A DNA stretch of 64,000 bases from NCBI GenBank assembly GCA_945897365.1, contig CAMDFD010000008.1, positions 62,001-126,000 of the forward strand, in the 5' to 3' direction. Under the pieces are notes generated by a model. That model did no database searches. It had not been told where the DNA came from and worked only from the letters and a program-made list of their open reading frames with translations. Below are positions 8,948 to 16,715 of the stretch, piece after piece; within the stretch, counting starts at the first letter, position 1; each line of letters starts with the position of its first letter. A program made the translations under genes and the position numbers. This stretch comes from Bordetella parapertussis. GTDB taxonomy: Bacteria; Pseudomonadota; Gammaproteobacteria; Burkholderiales; Burkholderiaceae_B.

Positions 8948-9964
8948 ATGATGAAAACTTTGCACCACCTTAAACTTCGCAGAATCTTGTTATTGGCGCT
9001 TGGACTGAGCAGTGTGTCGTTTGGTCCGATGGCGCTCGCGCAAGGTGCTAGCGATTGGCCTACCAAGCCTATTCGTTTTGTCGTGCCTTATCCACCTGGC
9101 GGTCCGCTTGATACGATTGCGCGGGTGTTGGCCGAGCAGGTTAAGCCTGCCCTTGGTCAAGCTGTCATCGTTGAAAACCGTCCTGGTGCCGGTGGCAATA
9201 TTGGTGCCGATCTGATCGCCAAGGCGCAGCCCGATGGGTACTCGCTTGTCATGGGTGCGGTCGCGACCCACGCCATCAATCCCTCCCTCTATAGCAAGAT
9301 CCCTTACGATGCTGTTCGTCATTTCGCGCCCGTCGCGCTTGTGGCTTCTGTGCCCAATGTGCTGATCGTGAATAAAGAGTTCGCTGACAAAAATGGCATC
9401 CGTACGATGCAGGATTTAGTCAAGTTTGCGCTGGCGAATCCGGGCAAACTGAATTACGCTTCGGGTGGTTCGGGCAGCGCGGGTCACCTCGCAGGCGAGT
9501 TGTTATCGGCTCGGACAAAGCTCAAGGCCGTCCATATTCCCTATCAGGGTGCGGCTCCGGCAAAGCTTGCTTTACTTTCCGGACAGTCAGACTTCATGTT
9601 TGATAATCTTGCCTCTGCGGTGGGTCTGATTAAGGAAGGTAAAGTACTTGCCTTGGCGGTGACGACTGACAAGCGTTCAGACATATTGCCTGAGGTACCA
9701 ACGGTGCAAGAAACGGGTATCAAGCCTTTTGATATCGGGACGTGGTTTGGTGTCTTTACGACTGCGGGTACACCTTCTGCCGTGGTAGCCAAGTTGCACC
9801 AAGCCTACTCTGCGGCCTTGGTCGATCCTGCGATACAGGCTCGACTCAAACAGATGGGTTCGAATGCCTCAAGCTTGACGCCCGCTCAGTTTGCCGAGAT
9901 GGTGGTTCAAGAGGGTAAAAAGTATCAGGAGCTGGTGAAGCTTTCCGGTGCCAAGGTCGATTAA
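8948..9964 (+). CDS. Bug-family (TctC-like) periplasmic solute-binding protein, no adjacent TctAB
   Basis: This is a 338-residue secreted receptor of the tripartite tricarboxylate transporter family. The N-terminal signal peptide ends near MALAQ. The mature part opens with WPTKPIRFVVPYPPGG, the family hallmark, followed by IVENRPGAGGNIGADLIAKA. Such proteins bind carboxylates, aromatic acids or amino acids. No tctA or tctB is next to it. It sits only 8 bp behind aapP on the same strand, so it may be co-transcribed with the amino-acid importer. The ligand cannot be deduced. Its stop overlaps the convergent MFS gene by 4 bp. Confidence 0.9.
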   Translation: MMKTLHHLKLRRILLLALGLSSVSFGPMALAQGASDWPTKPIRFVVPYPPGGPLDTIARVLAEQVKPALGQAVIVENRPGAGGNIGADLIAKAQPDGYSLVMGAVATHAINPSLYSKIPYDAVRHFAPVALVASVPNVLIVNKEFADKNGIRTMQDLVKFALANPGKLNYASGGSGSAGHLAGELLSARTKLKAVHIPYQGAAPAKLALLSGQSDFMFDNLASAVGLIKEGKVLALAVTTDKRSDILPEVPTVQETGIKPFDIGTWFGVFTTAGTPSAVVAKLHQAYSAALVDPAIQARLKQMGSNASSLTPAQFAEMVVQEGKKYQELVKLSGAKVD

Positions 9965-11370
9965 TGTTGTCGCAGTGACTCGCCAGCATTGGGTGCAAGA
10001 CGCCAAAACGCAAGGCTCGCGAGTGCGCACAGCGTGCCGATCACAATAAAACCGACCATCACGTCAGTGGCGATCAAGGTGTCGCTGCCTCGCCAAGCCA
10101 TGCTGAGATTCAGTGCTTCGGCGGCAACACCGACACCTAAGCTAATCCCTAATTGCTGCGCCATGGCGGCAAAGCTGCTAGCCCGGCTCATGCCTGCATG
10201 CGCAATATCGGCATAGGCAAGCGTATTGACGGCGGTGAACTGCAAGGAGCGGAAAAACCCGCCTACCAATAAGATGCCTAGCATGATGATGCCTGGCATT
10301 TCTGGAGTGAAACTCGCGCAGGCGGCTAGGCTCACCCCGGTCAAGATCGCATTGATGGTCAGCACATGCCGATAACCCCAGCGGTTGAGAATGCGTGGGG
10401 CCGCCATTTTCATGAGGAGCGAGCCGATCGCGCCCACAAAGGTAATGAGACCAGCCGCGAGCGCGCTCATGCCAAAGCCTATCTGTAGTAGCAGCGCGAG
10501 TAGGTAAGGGGTGGCACCGACTGCAAAACGACATAAATTTCCAGCGAGAACCGCTACCCGAAAAGTCGGGATACGCAGCAATTTCAAGTCAAGAATTGGG
10601 TTGGGATGTCGGCGTGCGTGCAAAACATATAAAGCACCTGTGATCAGTCCTGTCCCGATGATGGCCAAGGAGATCCACCCAGAGGGGCCGCCATGGCCGA
10701 GTGACTCAAAACCGCTGACGAGGGCCGCCATGCAAATGGCGCTGAGTAAAAATCCAATCACATCGAGTCGGGGCGGCTCGGCATCGGCCGGCAGCTCTTT
10801 CACATAATGAATGATGAGCCAAATCCCAAGTAAGCCAATCGGTATATTGATCAGAAAAATCCATTGCCAAGAGGCATAGGTGACCAATAGTCCTCCTAGG
10901 GGTGGGCCAGCCATAGGTCCAATCAAGGCTGGCATCGATAAAAAGGCCATCGCTTTTAGTAAGTTATGCTTAGGAATGGTTCTAAGCAATATGATTCGGC
11001 CGACCGGAACCATCATCGCGCCGCCCAGGCCTTGAACGACACGCGACATCACAAGCTGCGTCAGAGAGTTTGAGAGCGCGCAGGTCAGCGAACTAAGGGT
11101 AAAGAGGGCAATGGCAGCAATAAACACCCTACGCGCGCCGAAGCGGTCTGCAGCCCAACCACTAACGGGTACGAACATTGCAACTGCAATCAGGTAAGAC
11201 GTAATCGTGATGTTCATACTGATCGGATCAGAGTCCAGATCGCGTGCCATGGCAGGCAGTGCCGTGATCACGACCGTTGAGTCCAGCATCTGCATCAGGA
11301 GCGCGCAACCAACAATAAAGGGCAAGATGCGCTGGGCGGGGGTGGGTGCTTCGTGGGGGTGGCTAGACAT
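9961..11370 (-). CDS. MFS drug exporter, DHA2 (EmrB/QacA) family
   Basis: This is an inner-membrane proton-driven exporter of about 14 membrane segments (469 aa). Visible motifs are motif A (GWAADRFGARR, after segment 2), motif C (GPMAGPPLGG, segment 5, typical of antiporters), and TVVITALPAMARDL in segment 1 as in EmrB-type proteins. No membrane-fusion partner is adjacent, so it may work alone as a QacA-like pump. The substrate is unknown. It is transcribed alone on the minus strand, with DUF3460 diverging 51 bp away. Confidence 0.9.
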   Translation of the reverse strand: MSSHPHEAPTPAQRILPFIVGCALLMQMLDSTVVITALPAMARDLDSDPISMNITITSYLIAVAMFVPVSGWAADRFGARRVFIAAIALFTLSSLTCALSNSLTQLVMSRVVQGLGGAMMVPVGRIILLRTIPKHNLLKAMAFLSMPALIGPMAGPPLGGLLVTYASWQWIFLINIPIGLLGIWLIIHYVKELPADAEPPRLDVIGFLLSAICMAALVSGFESLGHGGPSGWISLAIIGTGLITGALYVLHARRHPNPILDLKLLRIPTFRVAVLAGNLCRFAVGATPYLLALLLQIGFGMSALAAGLITFVGAIGSLLMKMAAPRILNRWGYRHVLTINAILTGVSLAACASFTPEMPGIIMLGILLVGGFFRSLQFTAVNTLAYADIAHAGMSRASSFAAMAQQLGISLGVGVAAEALNLSMAWRGSDTLIATDVMVGFIVIGTLCALASLAFWRLAPNAGESLRQH

Positions 11371-11421
11371 TGGCGGCTCTACAGTACACTAGCAAGCAGT
11401 CTAACCTTTTGTTGACGAGTT

Positions 11422-11610
11422 ATGGCAGACCAATACACCTCAGAAATTACACAGTTCCTGCAGAAATACAAGTCGGAGCATCCTGATGTCGAGCAACGGC
11501 AACGCGATGGTCGTGCCCGTCTCTGGGATCGTCCACAAGACCCTGAGTTAAACGAAGCATTCAAGCAGGCGCGTGTCCGCCAAAACCCCTACGTCTATCA
11601 GAACGACTAA
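11422..11610 (+). CDS. DUF3460 family small protein
   Basis: This 62-residue acidic/basic-patterned protein (MADQYTSEITQFLQKYK at the start) resembles the DUF3460 family, found next to scpA in Burkholderiales. It contains no membrane segment or cysteine and is rich in Gln, Arg and Asp, with RARLWDRPQDPELNEAF in the middle. It ends 6 bp before scpA, so the two are probably co-transcribed. The function is unknown; a link to chromosome segregation is suggested only by position. Confidence 0.82.
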   Translation: MADQYTSEITQFLQKYKSEHPDVEQRQRDGRARLWDRPQDPELNEAFKQARVRQNPYVYQND

Positions 11611-11616
11611 AACTCG

Positions 11617-12495
11617 ATGGTGCCAAATCAAGTTTCAGGCGAAAGCCTGAGTGCGCTCGTTGATCCCTCGATAGACACCACCCCGGATGTCATTGATGCG
11701 GTTGCGCTTGCGCGACTGTATGGCGAGCCTTTGTTCTCGTTGCCTAATGATTTATATATTCCGCCAGATGCGCTTGAAGTCTTTCTAGAGACGTTTCAAG
11801 GGCCTTTGGATTTATTGCTCTACCTCATTCGCAAACAGAACTTTAATGTTCTGGATATTCCGATGGCCGAAGTGACGCGACAATATTTGTCGTACGTCGA
11901 CCAGATACGAATGCACAATCTCGAGCTTGCCGCCGAATATCTCTTGATGGCTGCGATGCTCATCGAGATCAAGGCGCGCATGCTGTTACCGATCAAAAAA
12001 ACAGACTCTGGTGAAGAGTCTGAGGATCCGCGCGCAGAACTCGTCAGACGTCTGCTTGAGTACGAGCAAATGAAACTCGCAGCCCAAAAGCTGGATACCT
12101 TGCCACAATTGGGACGTGATTTTCAGCGCTCACAGGCTTTTGCGGATTTGCGTATCGAGCGCGCATTGCCCGAAGTGAGTGTCGATGATTTGCGTCAGGC
12201 CTGGATCGATATCATTAAGCGCGCCAAACTGAACGCCCACCATCACATTACACGTGAGCAATTATCGGTGCGTGATCATATGACGCATATTTTGAGGCGC
12301 TTGTCCGATGTGCGATTCATCGAATTTGGCGAGCTCTTTATGGAACGTATTTCAGAGGGGGCGGCTGTCGCTGTCGTGGTGGTGCACTTTCTCGCATTGC
12401 TCGAACTTTCTCGTGAATCTTTGCTCGAAATCACACAGGCCGAGCCCTATGCGCCTATCTATGTGCGACTGGCTTACACCAGTGCTGCGGTTTGA
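11617..12495 (+). CDS. scpA: Segregation and condensation protein A
   Basis: ScpA is the kleisin subunit of the bacterial SMC-ScpAB condensin. The 292-residue protein shows the N-terminal kleisin signature LEVFLETFQGPLDLLLYLI, then YLLMAAMLIEIKARMLLP, and a C-terminal winged-helix region ending in FLALLELSRE. The first ~45 residues before the kleisin motif are an extension, as in betaproteobacterial versions. No scpB is present in the window. panC follows after 30 bp on the same strand. Confidence 0.93.
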   Translation: MVPNQVSGESLSALVDPSIDTTPDVIDAVALARLYGEPLFSLPNDLYIPPDALEVFLETFQGPLDLLLYLIRKQNFNVLDIPMAEVTRQYLSYVDQIRMHNLELAAEYLLMAAMLIEIKARMLLPIKKTDSGEESEDPRAELVRRLLEYEQMKLAAQKLDTLPQLGRDFQRSQAFADLRIERALPEVSVDDLRQAWIDIIKRAKLNAHHHITREQLSVRDHMTHILRRLSDVRFIEFGELFMERISEGAAVAVVVVHFLALLELSRESLLEITQAEPYAPIYVRLAYTSAAV

Positions 12496-12525
12496 CCGCT
12501 TGTCATACCGCGTCCGGAGAATGTA

Positions 12526-13368
12526 TTGAAGGTTGTACATACGATTGAAGAGTTGCGTGACCAACTGCGAGGCCAGTTGCGCGTTTCTTTTGTGCCTACC
12601 ATGGGGAATCTGCATGAGGGCCATTTGGCGCTCATGAAACTCGCCAGGCAGCATGGTGACCCTGTTGTCGCGAGTATTTTTGTCAATCGCTTACAGTTTG
12701 GTCCCAATGAGGATTTTGAACGTTACCCTCGAACTTTACAGGACGACATTGCCAAGCTAGAGCGCGATCGGAATGTCTATGTTTTATTCGCGCCGGATGA
12801 GCGCGAGCTCTATCCTGAGCCGCAGAGCTATCGCGTGCAGCCTCCCCAAGAGTTGGGCGATATCCTCGAAGGCGAATGTCGTCCTGGTTTCTTTGGTGGT
12901 GTGAGTACCGTAGTACTCAAACTTTTCTCCTGTGTTCAACCTCGCGTGGCAGTCTTTGGAAAAAAGGACTATCAACAATTGATGGTGATACGCAATATGT
13001 GTAGACAGTTTCAGTTGCCCGTTGAGATCATGGCGCATGAGACTGTCCGCGCGGACGATGGCTTGGCGCTTTCGTCACGCAATGTCTATTTGCAAGACGC
13101 CGAGCGCAAAGAAGCGCCACAATTATTTGCACTATTGCAGTCCATGCAAAGCAAACTCCGAGCAGGTATGCATGATGTCGAGCAACTCGCCGCGGAGGTC
13201 ACTGCGGTCCTCGCCAAACGTGGTTGGGAGGTTGATTACATCGCCGTTCGTCGCCAGCGTGATTTACACAAGCCTACGATTGATCAAGTCGCTGCTGACG
13301 AGCCTCTGGTTGCCTTGGCAGCCGCCAAGCTGGGTGCTACGCGCCTGATCGATAACCTCGAGCTTTAA
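12526..13368 (+). CDS. panC: Pantothenate synthetase
   Basis: PanC condenses pantoate and beta-alanine with ATP in vitamin B5 and CoA synthesis. The 280-residue protein has the nucleotide-binding PTMGNLHEGH motif (24-33), then ASIFVNRLQFGPNEDFERYPR, the VFGKKDYQQ segment and the LSSRN motif. The start appears to be a TTG at 12526, about 6 nt after a GGAGA ribosome site. The nearby ATG at 12521 runs into a stop immediately. The usual family reads IFVNPLQF; here the proline is Arg (IFVNRLQF), a small oddity near the active site. Confidence 0.93.
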   Translation: MKVVHTIEELRDQLRGQLRVSFVPTMGNLHEGHLALMKLARQHGDPVVASIFVNRLQFGPNEDFERYPRTLQDDIAKLERDRNVYVLFAPDERELYPEPQSYRVQPPQELGDILEGECRPGFFGGVSTVVLKLFSCVQPRVAVFGKKDYQQLMVIRNMCRQFQLPVEIMAHETVRADDGLALSSRNVYLQDAERKEAPQLFALLQSMQSKLRAGMHDVEQLAAEVTAVLAKRGWEVDYIAVRRQRDLHKPTIDQVAADEPLVALAAAKLGATRLIDNLEL

Positions 13369-13429
13369 CAATACGTATATAAGCCGTGATGGTTGTGATG
13401 GTGTCAATAGGTACCTAGGGTAAATCCGC

Positions 13430-13445
13430 CTGTCAGATTTGACAG
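13430..13445 (+). promoter_or_regulatory. Palindromic hairpin upstream of the HTH-only regulator
   Basis: CTGTCA (13430-13435) and TGACAG (13440-13445) form an exact 6-bp inverted repeat around GATT. Flanking GTAA and TTAC could extend it imperfectly. It lies about 55 bp upstream of the small LuxR-type gene, after the palindromic GGTACC. It could be an operator for that protein or an mRNA hairpin; the role is inferred from position only. Confidence 0.45.
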
Positions 13446-13501
13446 CTTACCTTTGAGTCCCTGCTCTGCCAGACTTTGCCTCGTGTTGATACGGAGGCAA
13501 G

Positions 13502-13729
13502 ATGAAATATCCTGACGATAACCGTGGTGCGGGTTGGCGAGCACTGACTGCGCGAGAGCGCGATGTGATTCACCCCGTCGCGGAGGGTAAATCAAACAAA
13601 TTCATCGCAATCGAATTAGGGATTTCGATGCGAACCGTTGAGGCGCATCGCGCACGCATTTTTTACAAAATGGGTGTGCGCAATGCTGTACAACTCGCTC
13701 GCGAGGTGTGTACGAATCCAGAGCCTTGA
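13502..13729 (+). CDS. Stand-alone LuxR/FixJ-type HTH protein
   Basis: The 75-residue protein consists almost entirely of a LuxR (GerE) DNA-binding domain: LTARERDVIHPVAEGKSNK, then the recognition region IAIELGISMRTVEAHRARI and MGVRNAVQLARE. It matches the output half of FixJ-family response regulators, but no receiver domain is encoded upstream in any frame. The ATG follows a strong ribosome site (GGAGG, 4 nt spacing), so it looks like a genuine short gene and not a chance fragment. DNA-binding activity would have to be regulated without phosphorylation of its own receiver. It could also descend from a truncated two-component regulator. Confidence 0.75.
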   Translation: MKYPDDNRGAGWRALTARERDVIHPVAEGKSNKFIAIELGISMRTVEAHRARIFYKMGVRNAVQLAREVCTNPEP

Positions 13730-13741
13730 TCAAAGCATCCG

Positions 13742-14476
13742 TTACGGACAGTTGGGTGCTGCGACCTTGTTGAGTTCGTCAATCGGATCGAGATCAGGCT
13801 GTCGAGTCAGCGTGTACGTGAGGTTGACCGAATCGCCATTGATGGAGACGAGGCGCAGTACGTTGGTCGAGGTCAGCGCGAGCTCTGCGCGGACGTTACC
13901 CGAGGGGTTAAGCAAAATGATGCGGGGAACGGCCTGAGGAATCACGCGCCAGCAGCCTTGATCAGTCAGTGAAGAACCGCTTTTGCTTGCTAGCTCCAAA
14001 TACGCGGCCCTGGCGCGCCAGCGACCGTTGGGTGCCAAGCTAATCGTGATGCGCTGCGCTGAGCACTTCATTTCAGGATGAAAGCAGGGCAAGGTGCCGG
14101 CAAAGGTCAAAGGTTCGGGAAACAGAGAGGCTTGGAGTGAGTCGATTGGCGCTGCTACTTTTGCGCTCTGACTGGCGTTAGCCGCGGCTTGAGTCGCACC
14201 GGATGGTTGACCTTGCACAGGCGCGGCGTCCGAAGCGCGTCCTTTTAGGCCAATTTGAATCTGGCTTGGTGCTCGCATCGTCTGACTGCCGTAGGGTGAC
14301 TCGGCATGCTCAATGGCGTCCGTGGTTGAGCTAGCAACCGGAGGGTTGTAGTAGCCGGGCTGTTGCATTTGCTGTTGCATCTGGGCGCAGCCGGCAACGG
14401 CGACGGGCAAGCAAAGGGCAAGAGTGCGGTAAATCGTTGCACGGAGAGAAGAGTGCCCTGCAGTTCGTCCTGACAT
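13742..14476 (-). CDS. Putative lipoprotein with an NlpE-like C-terminal region
   Basis: From the ATG at 14476 the product is 244 residues with a lipoprotein signal (LPVAVAGC, lipobox Cys30). A Gln-rich stretch (QMQQQMQQPG) and a low-complexity linker to about residue 110 follow. The C-terminal ~125 residues contain FAGTLPC, a second Cys six residues on, ISLAPNGRWRARAAYLE and a GCW turn. This loosely recalls the copper/envelope-stress lipoprotein NlpE; that resemblance is an inference. A TTG at 14500 could add 8 residues. The gene stands alone, convergent with the HTH gene and divergent from the prepilin peptidase gene. Confidence 0.6.
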   Translation of the reverse strand: MSGRTAGHSSLRATIYRTLALCLPVAVAGCAQMQQQMQQPGYYNPPVASSTTDAIEHAESPYGSQTMRAPSQIQIGLKGRASDAAPVQGQPSGATQAAANASQSAKVAAPIDSLQASLFPEPLTFAGTLPCFHPEMKCSAQRITISLAPNGRWRARAAYLELASKSGSSLTDQGCWRVIPQAVPRIILLNPSGNVRAELALTSTNVLRLVSINGDSVNLTYTLTRQPDLDPIDELNKVAAPNCP

Positions 14477-14577
14477 GATGACATTCCCAATTAAAAACAA
14501 AAGGATCTTACTAAGAATGATTGCATTTTACGCACTTGGCCTAATGGCTGCACATCTCATACAAAGGAAAGATTAAA

Positions 14578-15264
14578 GTGGGGGAGCAGATGTGGATCGC
14601 GCTCGTGGGGGTCATGATAGGTTTATTGTTGTCTGTACCCTTGCTCTGGTTATCGTGGAAAATACCTCAGCAACTCTTAATGGAGGATTCTGGGGTGCGT
14701 TTGTTGACTTGGACTGAACCGGCAATTCGCGCGCTTCAGTGGCAGGATGTTTTGTTTGTGTCGCTGTTATGTGTATGCGCCTCGAGTACAGCCTTAATCT
14801 GGGGGCTGGAAGTCGAGACAGGTGTGGCATTTGCTTTTTGCGCCATGCTTTTGCTGCTTGCCCGGATTGATGCTCGTACGCATTTGTTGCCGGACGTACT
14901 CACGCTGCCTCTGTTGTGGCTGGGTTTGCTGTGGCATGCTGCAGGCTTGGGCGAGCGGTCGCTGGAGCTCGCGGTTTGGGGCGCTGCTTCGGGATATATT
15001 GTCCTTTGGCTGCCTGCAGGCTTGATGGGTGCCTGGCTGGGGAAGACGCTGATGGGGCATGGAGACTTCAAACTCTCGGCTGCGATTGGCGCCTGGCTGG
15101 GTTGTTGGGCTTTACCTTTTGTGTGGCTATTGGCGTGCACCTCAAGCATTTTGTTTGTCGCCTTGGCAACGCGTTTCGGTGGGCGTCGGTTACGTGAACC
15201 CATGCCTTTTGGGCCAGGTTTGGCGCTTGGAGGTATCCTGATGCTGTTTTTTGATACGTTGTAA
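14578..15264 (+). CDS. Prepilin peptidase (A24 family), short form without the cysteine domain
   Basis: This is an aspartic membrane protease that processes type IV prepilins or pseudopilins. Both catalytic aspartates are visible: Asp98 in RIDARTHLLPD and Asp163 in GHGDFKL (the GxGD motif). The 228-residue protein has about seven membrane segments. Typical PilD proteins are ~280-290 residues and carry an N-terminal methyltransferase part with GSFLNV and CxxC pairs; none of these is recognisable here. The start is a GTG at 14578 with AAAGGA upstream, but the ATG at 14590 behind GGGGGAG is equally plausible. coaE and zapD follow as in pil loci, yet pilB and pilC are absent. Confidence 0.82.
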   Translation: MGEQMWIALVGVMIGLLLSVPLLWLSWKIPQQLLMEDSGVRLLTWTEPAIRALQWQDVLFVSLLCVCASSTALIWGLEVETGVAFAFCAMLLLLARIDARTHLLPDVLTLPLLWLGLLWHAAGLGERSLELAVWGAASGYIVLWLPAGLMGAWLGKTLMGHGDFKLSAAIGAWLGCWALPFVWLLACTSSILFVALATRFGGRRLREPMPFGPGLALGGILMLFFDTL

Positions 15265-15286
15265 GCGAATTTCCAGGAGAAACAGG

Positions 15287-15895
15287 ATGTTCAAGTTAGG
15301 TCTGACCGGAGGTATAGGCTCAGGCAAGACCCATGTCGCTAATTTATTGGCGAGTTGGGGGGCGACTGTGATTGACACGGATTTGATTGCGCACCAACTC
15401 ACTGCACCGGGGGGAACGGCGATCGAGGCTATTCGCCATGCTTTTGGTGCTGGGTTGATCGACGAGAATGGCGCTCTTGACCGGGGTCGGATGCGTGAAC
15501 TGGTGTTTGCGGATGCGCGTCGTCGGATTGAGTTAGAGAGTATCTTGCATCCCCTCATCGCTGAGGAGGTCCTGCGCCAAGCCCATGAGGCACGAGGGCT
15601 TTATGTTGTTTTTGTTGTTCCTTTGTTGATCGAGTCCGGACGCTGGCGTGACAGAGTCGATCGACTTTGCGTGGTTGATTGCGAAGAGGAAACGCAGATT
15701 GCCCGCGTACAAGCTCGCAGTGCCATACCCATCGAGACAATCCGCCGGATTATGGCGGCGCAGGCGTCTCGGACTGAGCGTCTACGAGCGGCTGATGATA
15801 TAGTTTCCAATATGGCAACAACATCCTTAGCGGAACTTGAAAAACAAGTATTGGTCTTGCATAAAGCGTGGTGTAACCTAGCGAAGTCGGGATAA
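15287..15895 (+). CDS. coaE: Dephospho-CoA kinase
   Basis: CoaE phosphorylates dephospho-CoA in the last step of coenzyme A synthesis. The 202-residue protein has the P-loop GLTGGIGSGKT (residues 5-15), the substrate segment DTDLIAHQLTAPGGTA and VVFVVPLLIESGRW, all typical. I used the ATG at 15287, 8 nt after CAGGAG. A longer frame from 15251 would overlap the prepilin peptidase gene. It lies between that gene and zapD on the same strand. Confidence 0.95.
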   Translation: MFKLGLTGGIGSGKTHVANLLASWGATVIDTDLIAHQLTAPGGTAIEAIRHAFGAGLIDENGALDRGRMRELVFADARRRIELESILHPLIAEEVLRQAHEARGLYVVFVVPLLIESGRWRDRVDRLCVVDCEEETQIARVQARSAIPIETIRRIMAAQASRTERLRAADDIVSNMATTSLAELEKQVLVLHKAWCNLAKSG

Positions 15896-15945
15896 AAGCG
15901 TTAAATCTACCGCAAATGCCGCATCGGCTTGGATGATGAGAACCA

Positions 15946-16698
15946 GTGATTCTTTTTGAATACCCTTTTAATGAGCGAGTCCGTGCGCTAATGCGCTTGG
16001 AGTCTCTGCTCGATCGAGTGATGTTCTTTGCCAGGCCTGGCGATGCGCGGCACCATCAGGTCGCGCTCGCGGCATTGTTTGACTTGCTAGATGCGACCGA
16101 ACGTACCGATATGAAAGGGACTGTCCTCCAAGATTTAGAGCGTCAGCGAGGTGTTTTGCAGTCATTACGAGATCACCCCGGGGTGGAGCCGAAAACATTG
16201 GCTGACATGCTCGTAGAAATCGAGTGTGTCATTACCAACCTCAATGCTGCAGGTAAAACAGGTCAGGAACTCAGAGCCAATGAGTGGCTCAGTAGTTTGC
16301 GAGGACGCTTAGCCGTGCCTGGCGGTGGCACGCAGGTGGATATGCCCTCCTTTCATGCCTGGCAATACAGAACAGAAACGCAACGTTGCACAGATTTGCA
16401 GCGTTGGATGTCTTCTCTCATGCCCTTGCAAGCAGGGATTAGTATGGTGATGCGCTTATTGCGCGAGACGGGGAACCCTACGGATGCGGTCGCACCGCAG
16501 GGCGCTTATCAGCAAATGCTTGCTGGCAAAACCTATCAGTTGCTTCGCGTCTGGGTGGATGAGTCTGCGGGCGTTTTCCCTGAAATCAGCGCCAACAAAT
16601 ATATGGTCTGGATTCGTTACTCCTCACAGGATGGCGAACAGCGACCACAGGCGGTCAATCATGACGTCGCCTTCAAAATGACCCTTTGCGCCCTTTAG
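15946..16698 (+). CDS. zapD: Cell division protein ZapD
   Basis: ZapD (DUF1342) is a cytoplasmic FtsZ-bundling protein of the early divisome. The 250-residue product begins VILFEYPFNERVRALMRLE, the recognisable N-terminus of the family, followed by a helical domain and a beta-rich C-terminal part with the basic FtsZ-contact region. The start is a GTG at 15946. coaE-zapD adjacency is conserved in proteobacteria; the small yacG gene that often follows is missing here. Confidence 0.92.
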   Translation: MILFEYPFNERVRALMRLESLLDRVMFFARPGDARHHQVALAALFDLLDATERTDMKGTVLQDLERQRGVLQSLRDHPGVEPKTLADMLVEIECVITNLNAAGKTGQELRANEWLSSLRGRLAVPGGGTQVDMPSFHAWQYRTETQRCTDLQRWMSSLMPLQAGISMVMRLLRETGNPTDAVAPQGAYQQMLAGKTYQLLRVWVDESAGVFPEISANKYMVWIRYSSQDGEQRPQAVNHDVAFKMTLCAL

Positions 16699-16715
16699 GG
16701 CCTGCTGGAATTCAT

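Noticed and set aside
13638..13937. 99-aa plus-strand frame across the end of the HTH gene and the lipoprotein gene
   Set aside because: It overlaps two better-supported genes and has no family resemblance.
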